Below are positions 24,362 through 39,697 of a stretch of 64,000 bases of DNA, piece after piece. Every line of letters begins with the position of its first letter. Position 1 is the stretch's first letter. The stretch is from assembly GCA_963070105.1 (NCBI GenBank), contig OY718808.1, positions 10,162,898 through 10,226,897 on the forward strand, written 5' to 3'. A program made the position numbers and the translations under genes. The DNA is from Litomosoides sigmodontis. Lineage: Eukaryota; Nematoda; Chromadorea; Rhabditida; Onchocercidae. Under the pieces are notes generated by a model. The model saw nothing but the letters and a program-made list of their open reading frames with translations, was not told the origin of the DNA and did not search any database.

Positions 24362-27300
24362 TTAGACATAATAATTAGGTGAAACGAATAAATCTGTCAG
24401 GATCGAAAGCTGATCTTCACTGAACTGCATCTTATGCTCATGCCAACTGTCTTGATGAGTACGCTTGAATTCGCTCAATGCTTTTCTCACAGTGCCCTGA
24501 AAACATTTGTCTGTTCAATTATTAAGAAGATTGTGGCACGAAGAATGAGTTAGGTGTTTGAAAACGAAGCTAGCTTAAGCCCATAAAGCTACGCAGCTTT
24601 CGATTCAGATGCAAGTTTTATTCGGCAACGTTTAAGCTGTTTTCGGAAGGTTCCACATTTATCAGAATAGCAGTAATATTGGTAAAGATTACGTTTGAGT
24701 TTCAAAGACATGTAGTGAAAAGTTCTTTGAAAAGAATCGCTAGAAAACTTCAAAAGTTTGGACTGACTTTAGCAGCTCGGTTTAAGGAACAGTTATTTCA
24801 TGTCTCCTAAAATCAGGAAAAAAACAAAACAGCTTACTTGCATCGGTTGCTTATCACAAGTATGACGGCAAAGTTGCATCAAAATTTTCGGCAGGAATGG
24901 TGGGACGGTATATGGAAATGCCTGAACAATAGCAGAAAGAGCTAGAACTCCCGCATGTCGCTTTGTACCGTTTTCCTCCCGAGACCAATCGTAAAATCTT
25001 TCCTGCAGACTTGATTATGCTCAAACTATAACATCGAAAAGTTGCTTTCTAATTGTTTTCTTGCTATTAAGTTCAGATGGGTAAAATGAACGTATACGAG
25101 CATACAACTTACAATAATCAAGTGGTCCACATCGAAAAAATGACAATGAATGAGACCCGACAGTGTTGTAGCAGCAGCTTCACGCACTTCAAACTTCGGG
25201 TCAAGTATCATTGAACAGAGTATAGTTTGTAAAAATGGGCGATGATGCAGGAAAAGGAAAAAATTGGAGAATACAGCAACTTGTAAATACTTCAACAGCG
25301 AAACTTTCGGCTTCCACCATGATGCAGCGGATGAAGCCAACTGCAACAGAAAAAGCACAATTTAAAAAAGGACGAATTTTTTTAAAAAAGGACAATTCTC
25401 AATCTTAAATTATAGAGACATCGATGGCATTTCTACCGTTATAGATTAACTCATCTTAAGCGGAGGTAGGAAGTGATATTTGAAATAATAATGCATTATA
25501 AAGATACAAAACAATAATTAACGCGCATAATATTGGGTGACTACTTTATTATCTATGTAAGTTACCATGGCAAATCACAAAGCACGAGTTTAAGGATTAA
25601 GCCCTTACGACTACGATATAATGATACTAACCTCTTTAATGCCGCACAAAACCATTTCTACATTCCTTTCCATAATTAATGCTTGTGACATCCCTTGGCG
25701 CAGCTGATCATGACAACTATTTTTTAATTCCTCATCGCTGAAACAAATTTCGATTTTAAAATAAAGAACTAACCTGATCATTAAAAGTGTCATTTTTCCA
25801 CAGGTCTGTCACGTACCGCTAGTTTTACTACGCAATGAAGATGTATAAGAGGAGACAGGAGAATTAGCCGAGATATTGATGGAAAACCTGAACTGCGAGG
25901 TACATCTTGCGTCTTTTTCCAACTTTGAAGAAATGCTTTGAATGTGTTTTGATATCTCAAATTGGATATTAAAATAAGTGATACCTTGTTTCATTTTCAA
26001 AATGGATAAGCAGAGGTAAAACATTGAATATAGCAGGAGGTAGGGCAGTGAAAGAATGCACCCAATGTGCATTTAAATAATTTAAAGCACATTTAAATGT
26101 CATGATTGCCTGAAATGGAATCAAATTAAAAAAAGCTAACGCATTAACTTCTTCGTAATAAATCATTCAAAACTGCTAATTAAAAACATAATAAAATGAC
26201 CGCATACTTTTTTCCTACCGTTGCCTTCACCGTTAATAATTTCTGTGGTGTCATCATCTATGCAAATGTCACTCATTTCATCACCATCTCGTTTCGCATT
26301 GGCGACTTCAGACCACAGAAGTTCCAACTACAATAAAAAAGGATAACACAAATAGCAGAACTACTCACCTAACAATCCACGCAATAGCCTTTAAATTCAA
26401 TCTTACAATGATTAGTAACTAATGAAGTATGTGCTACACTTCAAGGCAGAAATCAAACGTTTACGACCACGTCAGTATGCTACAAAGAAACAATGCAACT
26501 TAATTTTCCTCCATTTATTACCTTCAAATCATACGTTCGGATTAGGATGCCTTTACAGCACCTGCTCTATCGCCCAATCCGTGTTCTCTTCCTCAAATCT
26601 ACTTTTTTCATTCCTCCGCTCAACGTACTTGCAAGCAAAATATTATTGTCCACATATAAAAGTTGATTAACAGAAAGCTGCAGCGATAACTTGCATACCA
26701 GCAAAAGTAACAAATAGCTTGAATAAAGCATACTTTCGCATTAATTTCGCCCATTGCATCATTGATTTTCATTGGATGAAATTTTTCCGGGATTTGCGGA
26801 TCAATATATAAATGAGTTAGATCGAACCATACAATGGTAGCAATACTTGATCCAATACGCTCACGTAAATTTTGATACGATTCTTCCATAGTTTCCATAC
26901 ATTTTCGAAAGAGCTCATTCCACAGTTCTGTTACCCGCCACTCACATTGATTTAAAGCTCCTTGCACAAAATACATTCGTCTGAAATGAAACATATGATT
27001 GAGATAAAATCAACCTTAAATTTAAGGTCAAAATTTTCCCAAAAAGAAATGAAAACTCCTATTAACTGCAACAAGCAACACAACATATATATAAAGAAAT
27101 TTGATTATATTTATTATATTTCCTTGTGATACACTGCAAAATCGCTAATAATTTTGCGACGAATCATGAAAACTTATTTCCTGAACTTTCGTCTCCTTCC
27201 ACACGTTAAATCCTATCCAAATGTATAATTTTTTTAAACATTTAATTTCATTTTTGCAGTAAAGCTAAATATATTCTTTTAAATTTAAATGGACGAAATT

Positions 27301-30300
27301 ACAGGCACTTGCGAATTTAATCTTTCAGCTACACAGTTATTCACACATAGAGCAAATCCCGAAAAAATTCATACGTAGTAGCGTGAAAGCTGCTGTCTGT
27401 TGGCTTCATGCACAATTCAAAAAGCATTTCAATAAACCACGAAAGTGCTTTCGGATCAACCGAACCGAAAACTGTTGCGATGGCTGTTCCCCAATTCTTG
27501 ACGTTTTCAGTTTTAACTGTTTCCAAGCAACTGCTTATTAAAGGTTTTAGCCATTTTGACATTGCTGTAATCTTCTCGAATGTCCAAAGTTTACTGCCAT
27601 TTAACAGTCCAGCAACCATTTCTGATGCCAGTCGCTGATCTCCTTCCTAAAATTTGACCCATAAAGTTGAAAAAAGCAGCATTTAAAACTTGACCACCTT
27701 TATAAAAAAGTAAAAATGAAACATTTTTGTAAAATAACACACTTGAACTGAGACAATAAATTAGTACGTTAAGGGGGAGCTAATTATATGTGATAAAAAA
27801 AGATGATGAAATGCATAACCTTATCACTTGAAAGCAAAATTTCCAAATGCTTTTTGAAAACTGGGAGCAGAAGATCATTATAGTTCCGAAATATGCCCTG
27901 AAACTTTCACTCAAAACACTGGGCTTATGCACCATTTCACTGGTAATGTTTTGAAAAACCTGATCTACACGGGAAAATTATTGGATACGATATCGAAGTG
28001 CCAAAGAAGTTTTTATAATTCACGGAGAGGGAGGATTACCTGGACATCACCTAAATGTTTTAGTGTGAATTATTGAAATTCTTCATTTACCTAATTCAAT
28101 GGTAACAACGACCTCTCCTGATTCATCATAAATTCTTACAGCTAATATATTACCTGCTTCAATGCACGAGCAAACTGACTTATCTAATAGAAAAACCAGC
28201 AAAACTAACGTAAAATAAACCGAAAGCAATAGGATCGAATGCTTCTTCACCCTTCTTCTCTTCAACGCTCATGTATTGGCGAAGTTTTTCAGCAAATTCT
28301 TCATCACAAAATATTTCCACAACAAAACGTTCAATTTCATTCAATTCCTCCAGCTTACGATTAATCGCCTTCTGTTTATTTGCTGGTGCATGCACTTTCA
28401 AAACCCTTTAGATAATTCTTAATCAATAAAAGCAGTTTAATAGTCACTTTTTACGTTCAAAAATGAAGGAAAACCCTGAAGCATTAACAAAATCATGTAC
28501 ATGTTCTTTAAACTCATTAAAAAATAACCACGAAAGAACTCAGGCTTTTTTTAAAAGCAGCAATGCAGCGATTAAAAAGATACCAGTGCTGATCACAAAA
28601 ATATTGAAATATTTATTCTACTATGAACTTAAAAGAAAAACACCCTCAAAATATGTATGTATTATTACCTTTTATCAACACCATCAAAATTCCGATAGTT
28701 AAAGGCAAAAATCAAAAATTACGGTAAAAACTAACAGCAAAACTCACTTTGGCCAAGTATAGAAGCCCCAATGTGTTTTGCTAAAAAATACTGTAGCATT
28801 CCAGTCTTTTGCCGTCCGTGGTAACTTCTGCTTGTTATACATCGTTATTAAATTGTCTCTTCGAAAGCCATACTTTATGGGCCACTTTGCACCAGGTCCA
28901 ACATTTTCTTCCTGCAGAGAAAAGGAGGAACTGACTGTGACAGTATTTCGAAAAGCGAGATTATAATAATTTGTTTTCAAATAGTCCAAGTAATTTTAAC
29001 TTCTAAATAATGGAATGTCACGTTCCAGACTGCGTTACAACCAAGACTGATCAAATATAGCATAATACCGTCCTATAGATAAAGCAAGATGGCATCTCAA
29101 TACGTATCTCATTCGTTATAGGTAAAACATGACAGAAATAGTGAGAATTTCCCAATCCTATTAAGATAATCATTACCTTAATTAAATTTTCGAAAGGTAT
29201 TTTTATAGCCTGCGGTTTCGTAATACGCAACCAGGCAGCTATTAATCCAGTTGCCATGCGTCTTGTTTTAACAGTGTCATTCACAAGTAACCGAATAAAC
29301 AGTCTACAAACAGAAGCAAAACTCAAACTATGATACTTAAAAATAAAAATTAAAATGATATTAAAATGTTTTTCTAAAGATAATGATACCATTAAAAACA
29401 TCTCATATTAACGTGATATTAAAATATCCCTAGTTATAAAAACAACATCCTTTTAATGTAAAAATCAAGGCACGCTGAAAGTGCTAAATAAAATGATCCA
29501 ACACATAAAATTACTTATCAAGTAAAACTTACTTAACAGCATCTGGCGGAAAAGGCATATCTCGTCTAATTAGCAATGAAAGTAAAGACTGCGCCATGTC
29601 AACATGTCGCCAATGAAGATTCGCATCCGTACTAAGCGTAACCAAACGATCACAAAGCGAGTAATACAATCTATAATAATAACAGTAAAAAAACACCTCG
29701 AGCACTTGACAAAAGAACTGCCTTTAAACTGAATATTTTTTTACTACATATGTATATAGTGTTAGCATGTAAATACTATATGAACCATGACCTAAATATG
29801 CTTCACATAATTCCATCAAAAATTAGAAAATAAAGCTGTTAATAGCTCTATATATGTATTGTCGTACGTATGTACGTACGCAGTAGGACTGCGCGTGATG
29901 TACAAACTCAAACCACCCAATATCATTCTTGCATCACTCTTTTTAGTTTAAACAAGGATAAAATGAATTTGAATGATGCCCTTCTAAAACCAACTCACAA
30001 AGTATTTCTGAAAATTCCTACGTTGGCATTATATCCTTATTTTTAAAGAAGTGCTAAGCACTACGTTGCTGCTCTTAAGAATAAATGATTGTGAAATTAC
30101 TTTTCTTTTTCCTCGCATGCAGTATTCTCTCTTCTAACAGCTGCCTCAATTTCTTCATCAGTAGGCAATGGCCATGCCGGCCGATGTATGTTTTCACCAC
30201 CACTTGCAGCATACAACTCTCGAGCAGCAGCAACCGGTTCATCTGGTAACTGTAATTGTTAACAATAAGAAAATAGCTTAGTCTAGGAGCAGATCGCCAC

Positions 30301-33300
30301 TATCTTTGCCTAAGGTTTATATGACATCCATCTATAACTGCACTCAACCATCCAGAAGTCCACATCTCCTGTCGTAGGTATCAACGTCTCTTATTGCAGG
30401 TATAGTAAAAAAATCTAGTCCGCAAAAAAAAGTAAAGAGAATGGTGCATTTCATTTTGTTTATTCAACATTATGGAAGAAAATTTCTTTTGCAAAACAAT
30501 ATGAATCACTTATTAAGATGTTCATACTTATTAAGAGGATATTAAATAAATCACCCAAAATTTGATCTGAAATGATTCGAAATTATCAACAAGTGTGTTC
30601 TGAGCCAATTCCAACAGACCAATTACTGAAGGCTTTTCGGAATGTTGCGCTTCAATAAGCGCTGGCCAAACCCGTAACAATGTACTCCAGTTTTGTCGGA
30701 CACAAATAGCCAATCTCTTACCGTTCAGAAGCATATATAATGCACCCTACAAAAAGTTACAAAAAATTGAATTCAAATTCAACTTTATAGCCAAGTTATT
30801 TGCAATCAAATTGCTCACTTGCCATTTTCAATCTTACCCGAATCGCAGTACTGCTCCCAAAAGAAACAAATGTGAGATACTCACTACAACATTTTCCCGA
30901 TGACAACACAGCTTCAAATCAGATACGGTAAAATAGGAGACTCTCGAAAAGAATATGCAACTTAGCTGTTAAATGAATCCATAGCCTATCCTCTACTATT
31001 TCGACTTCATAAAAATTGAGTAATCATTTTAAGAACCGCACAATTTCCTCAATTTATTTAAAAAAATATTAAAAAAAACAATTATCACTTTGAATTGCTC
31101 ATGCGATATATCAGGCGACTCCTTTAGAAATGCGAGTATATCGTCCAACACAAGTAAATACGAATGCGGAAATGTCTGCACGCAACCATCTAATATTCTC
31201 TGGGCATCAATTCGCGTCTGAAGCATATTATCTTAATTTAATTGGCAAATTACCAACTTTTTCTTTGATTCACTTCCAAATTTGATCTTTATGTATGCGC
31301 GAGAAATGATTGCCTGTCATGTTAATATTAATAATTATTTTAACTATGTATTAATAAAAATAGTAAAAACATACAGCACTGTATAAACTTGTACCCAATC
31401 GCACCAGTAATTTCATAATTTCCAAATGATGCGTGGTGAAATAATATCCTGAACATGCCAATGTTCTCTTCTATAATTGCTTTTTTATTCTAATCCACCA
31501 CACAGGCAAAGAAACAAAGCCTCAATAAAAATACTTAAAAATAAAAAGTTTTCGAAACTGCACTGCAATTGCAACATTGCTTATTACACCCAAAATTCTT
31601 AGCAATAATCTTTTTACCGGAATCCAAAATTGACGAACGTCTACCACTACAATATATATTAGTACGAGGTTGTTTTAAAGTTAAAAGTCAATAATTCATA
31701 ATTTCTAATTCTAACATGATGTTGCAACATTAGATATTCGGTAGTGACGAGGTCTATGTTTGCCTTGTTTCCTTGTACCGTATCTCCAACAATTCTTTTC
31801 GACAATATATAATTTTGATTTTGCAAGTCAAATTTTTCCTGAAATATGTTATATATTTTTTACTGTTGCTATTCGAAATGAGTAGCATGGACTGAAGAAG
31901 CAACAAAAGCCTTTTAAATATCGTAAGCAGTTTTACAAATAAAAGTATTTAAATCAGCATTTGAGTAAGTTCAAACAAACGATTTATATCCCCACTCGAT
32001 TTGCAAAACCTCACTGTAAGCACTCAATTTATAGAAAACCTAGATATTACTGCAACTACATATTTTCGACCACATTTACTAGATTCGGCAAGATCCTCCA
32101 ACTGCCGCTTTTGGAACAATAACGCATAATAACACACAAAATTAGTTTCATTTCAAGTACAATAAAATTTCCACACTACTCACATAAGGAAAAGACAAAG
32201 AAAATAAACCAACCCGATCAATCCCACGCTGGAAAACGAGAATATGTAAAATTTTGCACACAGCAGACAAGGATTTCGTGTCATTTTCACGATTTTGTAT
32301 TAAATATTCCGCAATACTTTTTACTCGCTTCAATACGAAATCACGTACATTCGTCCCTTTGTACGTTATTTCTGTAAAGATGGTAAAATTATTAAAATTA
32401 TTTTAGTAAATCATGAACGAAGAGTAATAACACTTATTTACCAGTAGAAAATTTGATTACCAGACTCTTATACGCTATAGAATAATATAAAGTTTGGTAT
32501 TTCCCAAATAGCACAAGGTGAAAATACCTTTTACGTAACTCGGAGCAGCGACAAAATGAAAAGGATAAACTCTCACTGGTGAATCCGTTAATGGTATCAA
32601 TTTTCCACCAAGAGGTGGTAATGCAGCCGATGCACCTGCCAAGCAACTACCTACCATTTCCAAAGATTTCAACATTTCCGTCCTGAAATTTGAATAAAAG
32701 TTCAGGACATTGTCAAGCTGGTCAAATTCTCGGTCAATTTGGATCATCTTTCCATGCAATGCGATAATACTAAATCACTCCTCTGTTCTTCGAATTCTTT
32801 ATCTCTAAAGAAAGAAACACCCCGATAAAAAAGGAGAGTGAAGAAAATAACATGAAAAGAAGAGCTACTTGGAAAGAGAATCTGCATTTTCCAATTTTTC
32901 TAATTCTGGATAGAAAAATTCGTCCAACACATTGTAAGCAAGCTTAAATTCTTTTTCGGTGGGTATATGCCATTTTAGTTGGAAAGTTTTCTTATCCGTT
33001 ACTTTTGCCCAATCCTGGAAAAATAAACGTCCTGATGACTTGTAAAAAGTACGTTTAAGCTCAGTTTTTACTTTTAAAATTGCTCACAACATGCACTTCA
33101 TGTTTGAAAAACGCAAAAAAAATTCCAGACAAGCAGTGCTCGGTTAAAGAAATCAGATGAATAACAAAAAGAAAAAACACAGTAAAACCAACTCTTATAG
33201 GAAGATATTTTTCGAAGGGCTGATCAAGCCTCTCACGTCTCTGTTCGCTAGTGTCAGTATATATACTTGTTAAACCTGTTAACATGCATTCCAGTGCACT

Positions 33301-36300
33301 GCATGACAACTGTAATATAAACTTTCGTAACTTTGATCATTTTTTAAACAATACATATTCAGTGAGCTTCATGCTTTCTTCCTCACATGTCTAAAACGCC
33401 GTTTCGTCGTCATTTTTCTATGAGGTAAGGTGTAAAAGGAAAAAAATAAAATCACCTCACATGCCGTGCGACATGTCAAAGGTACGATCATCCGCAATAG
33501 CCTTAACATTTTCTTCTCGTGTGACACAATATGTATTCCTGATACTCTAAATAGTTGCGAGGCCAAAACGATATACCATACCATTGTTGAGTCCAATTCT
33601 TCCTCGTCATATGTTTCTTCTGGAAACAAAGATTTTAGTTTGACAAAAGAAGTCCCATCCAAACTCACCGCTGCAGAGAAACTTAAAGAACCAGACTAGT
33701 CTACGATTTCATTAGATTTTCTCCAGCAAACTTTCCAATGATTTGAATGATACCTATTAAAAGATTTATTGCAAAAAAAATGAACACTTAAACAACCACA
33801 CGAATGAAAACACCAATATATACCTGTTATCAAGGGAACTAATTTCTCTACAATAAGGTCCAAGAATAGATCGAGCGATTCCGGTGGATTTGTCTGAAGA
33901 ATTAAACTTTTTAAAAATACTAAAGAATAGAAAAAGGAAATTATAAATCCTGTTATAAAAATCATGCAATAATATACCCGAACAGCACAGAAAATCATTT
34001 CCGAAACAGTATCAGCAGCTAATCGACTGTCATACATGTTTCTCGAAATGAAGTCATATAATTTGTCCACAGCAATCTAGAAAATGAATTTTGTCACTTT
34101 CAACAGAAAAACTGATTTACTTAATTTCATAGCTGAAGCCAAGGTCATAACACTAGCATTTTAATAAGTTGTCCTTTTTCATACAAGAATAATGACCTTG
34201 CAATGTAACATGATTGTTGTGGATAGATTCAACTTCCAACATAGCTTAGTTTGATTCAGGAAATTCTGATCGGATACTAACTTTATAAATCGATGTGCTG
34301 CAGTTACCAAGGAGAGCACGGAACACAGAAAATATGCCTCGTTTTATCACCGTTTCTTCCACCGATAACTTGGATTGTGATTTAGCGCCCAGTGAACCTT
34401 GCACTGTTGTTACCGTTGGTGCCCCTCCCGTAAAAACATGAATTATCTCTATCATTCTATAAATAATACTCGCTATAATGAAAGATGAGAAGAAAACCGA
34501 TATTCATTGTGGAATAAAAAAAACAATTTAACTCACTTATCCAAAAGGTTCTCTACAATCGTTTCAAAATTTGCTGTTGCTGAACAGACTTCTCGTTCTT
34601 CTTCCGTCAAATCATCTCGTATATGGACAGCTTCCGAACAATCAACAATGGGCACCAATGTTATCAGCAAATTTATGATCTGAACCAATAGGAATAACAA
34701 TCACTAAATTCATATGAAATGTTCTTCCAATTAGTACGTCAATTTCCTGTGATATTATCAATATATCACCAAGCACTGCATATATTAAGAAGTGGACAAA
34801 CTTGAAATGTAAGCAGCATCTTTGATATATCATTGGCATCCAGACCGGGGAGAACTGAATTAAGAAGCGCAATAGCATGACTGCGATATGGTTTATGGGA
34901 AAGTTCCTCCATTGCGTGCAGTGGGGCACGCTTGCGATTGCCCAAATTGGAATCATCACGAACCAATGTAACGCAAACTGCTATTAGCGCATTCATGGAC
35001 TGGACTAGACGATGTGGTTCAACTACTGTCTCTAGTGCAGGATATACTCTACAGAAAATCTTAATTCATCAAAAAACAAAAACCTCGAGATTAATCAGCC
35101 AAATTAAGAAAACGAAATATGCTGGGATACTTCCAGTCTCTTATTTTCATAGTAAAATCTTTTTCAAGAAACCATACGGCATGTTAAACAAAGTTATACG
35201 GTCATAGAAGATGAGTTACTTTAAATATCTGTTCGATCATTATTCACTGTTATAAATGCGATCACGAACGTGCCGAGCAACTAACTGTTAAAATATGGAA
35301 CGACTTTATTGAAGACATTCAGTTTCGTTTTTAGCGTGGTCTCTCTTGTGGTTCATTACTATTTAAAATACTTACAAATCGAGAACCGCTGGCACAACTA
35401 TTCGAGGTGCAATTTGAGACAAATTACGAATTATAGCTGGTGCATATTCCATTTTGTATTTCGCAAATAGCGCAAGCTTGGCACATGGCAATACAGATTC
35501 CACAAATTCATCCAATTGTGCATTTGTTAAACGAAGATTTGCTGGAATCTGAATAAAACAGATAATGAGGAAAACTATAACACGAAAATTATACGAATGT
35601 TATTGCACACTTATGACTGACATAGCGACTTACATAGTCTCAAATTTCAAACGTAAAAACTACTTAAAAAACCATTAACAGGAAATTTTCCCTATATGTT
35701 AATAACATAGATATAGTTCAAAATCAATTTCCGCTATACAGATATGAGTTAGATGTTTACGCTGGTGAGTAAAATCCTACCATGAGTTGAAACATTTATT
35801 CACACTGCTTAGCTACCAAATGAAAGTATTCCAAAAGCGTAGAAAACATATGATCAAAAGAAAATGTCGCAAATTTGTTTCCTAACATGATAATGAAAAA
35901 AACCTGCGGATGGCAGCTGGGTTTTTGGTGTCGCTCCTTGTGTAATCTAGTGCAAACAGAATTCACCAGTCTCAACAAAAAATGAAGTATTGTAATGGAA
36001 TGATGACCATAATTAGAAGGATGAAAATAAGATTCCAACGAGCGAAAGAGACGGGTGAGGTGATTTTGTATTCTAAAATAAGAAAGGCTTCAGGAAAGAT
36101 GAATTTAGAACTTTAGTTCTGAATAAAGATGTTATTTTTTGTGTGCAGATGGCGACAAATAATAAGCTGATATAATAGTAGTATAAAATAATAGATTACG
36201 GATAGTAGATATAATAGTAACTACAGTGATATTCTTAAACAGATTTAATGATCGAGAATATATGACATAGAACACTAACCCATTATTTTGTCCGCCAAGC

Positions 36301-39300
36301 ATATATGCTAACCAGATGGCAGCATGATCAAGGTGGAAGGAAGTAGTCGAACAAATATTGACTCGTTCAGTACCTTGCCCTATTTCCAAATTTAACGCCC
36401 GTAACACTCGTGTCATTATTATGTCGTATTTGTCATGCCAGTCGATTAAGCCAGGGCATTCACGTGTTAAGCTTAATACATATATATATATATAAAGTTG
36501 TTGCAGTAATTTTCTTCCCATAAATTATAATTGTAATTGTCACTTGCTTACTCTTTTCTAACAGTGTTTCGTAAGTTATGTTCTCAGACTTTTTTACAGC
36601 CTTCTCCTTTTTCAAAAGTACATCCAAATATTGAGTATCAAAAAAATTTCAAACAATGTTACTAGTCATTACTGTACCGAGCTAAGAGTCCTTCCATCTT
36701 GGATTCATAGGATGAATTTGTTTCAAGTGCAGTAAACCAATGCCAAATTTCATCGAACCATAAATTTGCCCCGTATTCCCTGTGCATTTCTTGTTCCATA
36801 CAAGTCGGCAGGAATAAATTTAATAAACACACCGCTCGCGACATGCTCTCATCCCACGGACATATATATGGTCGAACCTAAGAAATAACCTAATGTTCAA
36901 GAAGGAATAATACATAGTGTTTCATGGTAAAAAAAAATCACAAAACGTTATCAATTATTCGTTATTTTTTGTCTCAAAATTTAAAACGAATCTGATTCAG
37001 CTATTTGCATAAAAGAGTGTGGAGGACCACGAATGCTTATTATCAATAATAAGTTTCGAAAAAAGTACAAGTAGCTGAGATTCTGCTCGGTAAACGTTTT
37101 TTCCCAGCAAAAATTTAAACAATTTCATAATACGGAAGAATAGTGCTCCCCACTTCCTATCATAATACTAAAAAAAAAAGAAAAAAGGAAATATCTTAGT
37201 TCTCGAGCCTGTATGTTAAAATAACAACCTAACACCTCCAAACTGCGACATTGGTACCATAAATTATCTACAACCATATCTCGGATATGAACAGTAAAAT
37301 ATACAGTTAAACATCACAGCAACTTACTTCGTCTAGAATCTCCCGCGTAGAATTCAAACTGAAGTAGGTTCTACAGTGTATTATCACCTGAAAGCATGAT
37401 CATGTATTATGACTTGGATTCTTAGCATATTTTGATCACTGATGACATCGTACTCAGTTTGAAACCAATAAGTGAATATATGCAACAAATACTAAAATCA
37501 ACCGATGCGAATTTTTTAATAGCGATACAGGAATACATAGCTATGTCCACTGTTCAGCTGAGAACTAGAAGGAAAATCGAAAAACCACTGAAAAATGAAG
37601 GGAAATCGAAATCAAAGCAACTTACACTTTTAAAATATTTAAGTTACTTATTAAAAAAAAATCGCATAGTTCGAAACTAACTTGTTCCAGCGCCGTCTTC
37701 ATCCCATCAGGCAGTAGCAAGAGACCATCTTCCTCCAAACTTTTGAAGCTCACTTCAACGTAAATATCGTATAGTGGTCTCCAATCAAACTCGATATCGT
37801 TCCGTGACAGTAGCTCTTTCCGACTTAAAAGGCAGTTATATATTTGCTCGTTGTTAACTTACAAAAGCATAATATGTTTAAGAAAAAACTCGTTATCTCG
37901 AGTCTGCAAAAACCAACAATTAAAATGTGAGCTATATGCATATAATGATTATTCGAATTTCTAGATATCTACGCAAAAAAAAGCTGAAGACAAGTTTCGT
38001 ACAGAAAAAAAAGAAAAAATTTGAAGATTGAATCACATTCTACATTTCTTGTCATTAGATAAATTGTTTTATGTTGAAAGTCTTCTAAAATAAAAAAACT
38101 GGGGAAACATACAATAGAAGATTTGAAATGGACTGGGCACAAATTTTCACGATTCGAAAATCAGCTCCCTTCATTGTCATGCAAGTATAACACAGCTTCA
38201 CCAGAGAGATATGATCTGCTTTTGTAAAACGGCGAGAATATAAATTGATGTACCTGAAATAGATTGTAGCATTAATTTTAGTCTTTAAGTTTCAGTTCAT
38301 TTACCAGATATGTAACGGCGGGAAAACCAAATTAGAAAACAGTACACTTCTCCCTGAATGCTAACAAGCAGTATTCAACTTCAGATCTATTGATTTTAAC
38401 TCATACTGCATAAGTAATCTGGTGATCAAAATAGAAATGAAAACTACATATTTCGAAATAAATGAATGTAGAAATTAGAATTGCAGGAGCGTGAAACTCA
38501 CTTATCCAACTCACATATCCAGTGAACGAAACCAGGCCGTACATCTCGTAGCATTACAGCGTGGACCAAACCAACCTTAATGTGCCTAAAAGCATCCAAA
38601 TCTAAGAATACGCAAGTAAGTACCAACAGGAAAACTATCCACAATGAAAAACAATTTCCGCTCAAGAAACAAAAAAGGAACCGTTAACATCACAGAAAAG
38701 AATAATGCAGCTCCTGAACCTGAATCCTGAAATAAAGTCCTACACTTCGAACTGCATCACTTCCCAGCAGTACCGTTGGCTTATCAAAAAAAAAAAATGA
38801 TGAAAGCCCATACGAAAAACTAATGATTAAAACCCACACGCATCGACAAAATTTATTGGACATCGCATTTTATATCTCCATGGAGCTTTTTTTCTTTCAG
38901 AACTTAACGACGTCATGAATCTAAAGTGGTATCAAATTCGATAATACCTAAAATGGTCGTCTGCTTCTTTCTGCATTTCTTCATAATATGGTAGATGCTT
39001 TAATTGCCAAATTTCCTTTTGAAATGGTGACGTGTTCTCCTCTTCATCCACATCCATTGCCGCTTCTTCATTTAAAGTAAAAAACTATCAAAATTCTTTT
39101 TGATTATGTAAAATGAAAGTATTTTTCAATCCATAAATTAACTAGCACAAAAAATCAGCACTGACTACGGAACAGTACTACACAGGAACGGTGACATCAT
39201 GCGCCCAATGACGCAATCATGCAAGAAGTATCTACTCATACCTCAATCACGTTCTGCTATCAAATTACCAACATTTCTGCATTAAGAATAAAAATCACCA

Positions 39301-39697
39301 TTCATAGCGGTTGTTAAATAGAAATCAAGCCTATTTTTCTGTAGTCATGGCTTCATTAACTCATCTCCTTTCCTTCCCGACAATTATAAGTCGAATTATA
39401 TTTATACCCCCTGCAGTAACAGCAGTGTTTTTTTCCTTACTTTCCTCTTACTAACAAAATAGATGGACCAAATATCAGTCTCGATTATCCGCTATGATAT
39501 ATTAATAAAAAAAACTTTGATTTGTTTTTCTGATTTTATCGACATTATATCGATACAGGTCAAAATAAAATTCCTGAAAAGTTACCCGCGTCAGACAAAT
39601 ATTGTCCATCATTATTTTCCATGTCCATTTCCACGTCACTCAAACTATTATCGTCTACCGAGCCGTCGCTGCTACTGTTACACTCCGAATCGGACAT
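24362..39697 (-). CDS. PSME4: Proteasome activator subunit 4 (PA200 / Blm10)
   Basis: PA200 is a single-chain HEAT-repeat dome of about 200 kDa that caps the 20S proteasome in the nucleus and promotes ubiquitin-independent peptide and acetylated-histone degradation. The gene spans about 15.3 kb with roughly 35-40 short exons. The first exon (39697-39586, [12 protein letters not shown]) joins in phase to 39065, giving an acidic N-terminus and then [20 protein letters not shown]. Family landmarks in order are [11 protein letters not shown] (about 36750), [14 protein letters not shown] (36300), [11 protein letters not shown] (35920), [20 protein letters not shown] (34810), [20 protein letters not shown] (28790), [11 protein letters not shown] (27590), [14 protein letters not shown] (26920), [20 protein letters not shown] (25160) and [20 protein letters not shown] (24920). 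The last exon (24496-24362) ends in SPNYYV; Tyr-Tyr-X fits the HbYX-type tail that docks into 20S pockets. Not every exon border was resolved. Confidence 0.96.
29858..29882. repeat. Short alternating GTAC-rich palindromic tract in a PSME4 intron
   Basis: Overlapping GTACGTAC/GTATGTAC units lie between the exons around 29660 and 30100. The tract is intronic and too short for a functional assignment. Confidence 0.6.

Noticed and set aside
37432..37680. 82-codon plus-strand frame inside the PSME4 gene
   Set aside because: It lies within PSME4 intronic sequence on the opposite strand, is Lys/Ser-rich, has no flanking splice structure and resembles no family.
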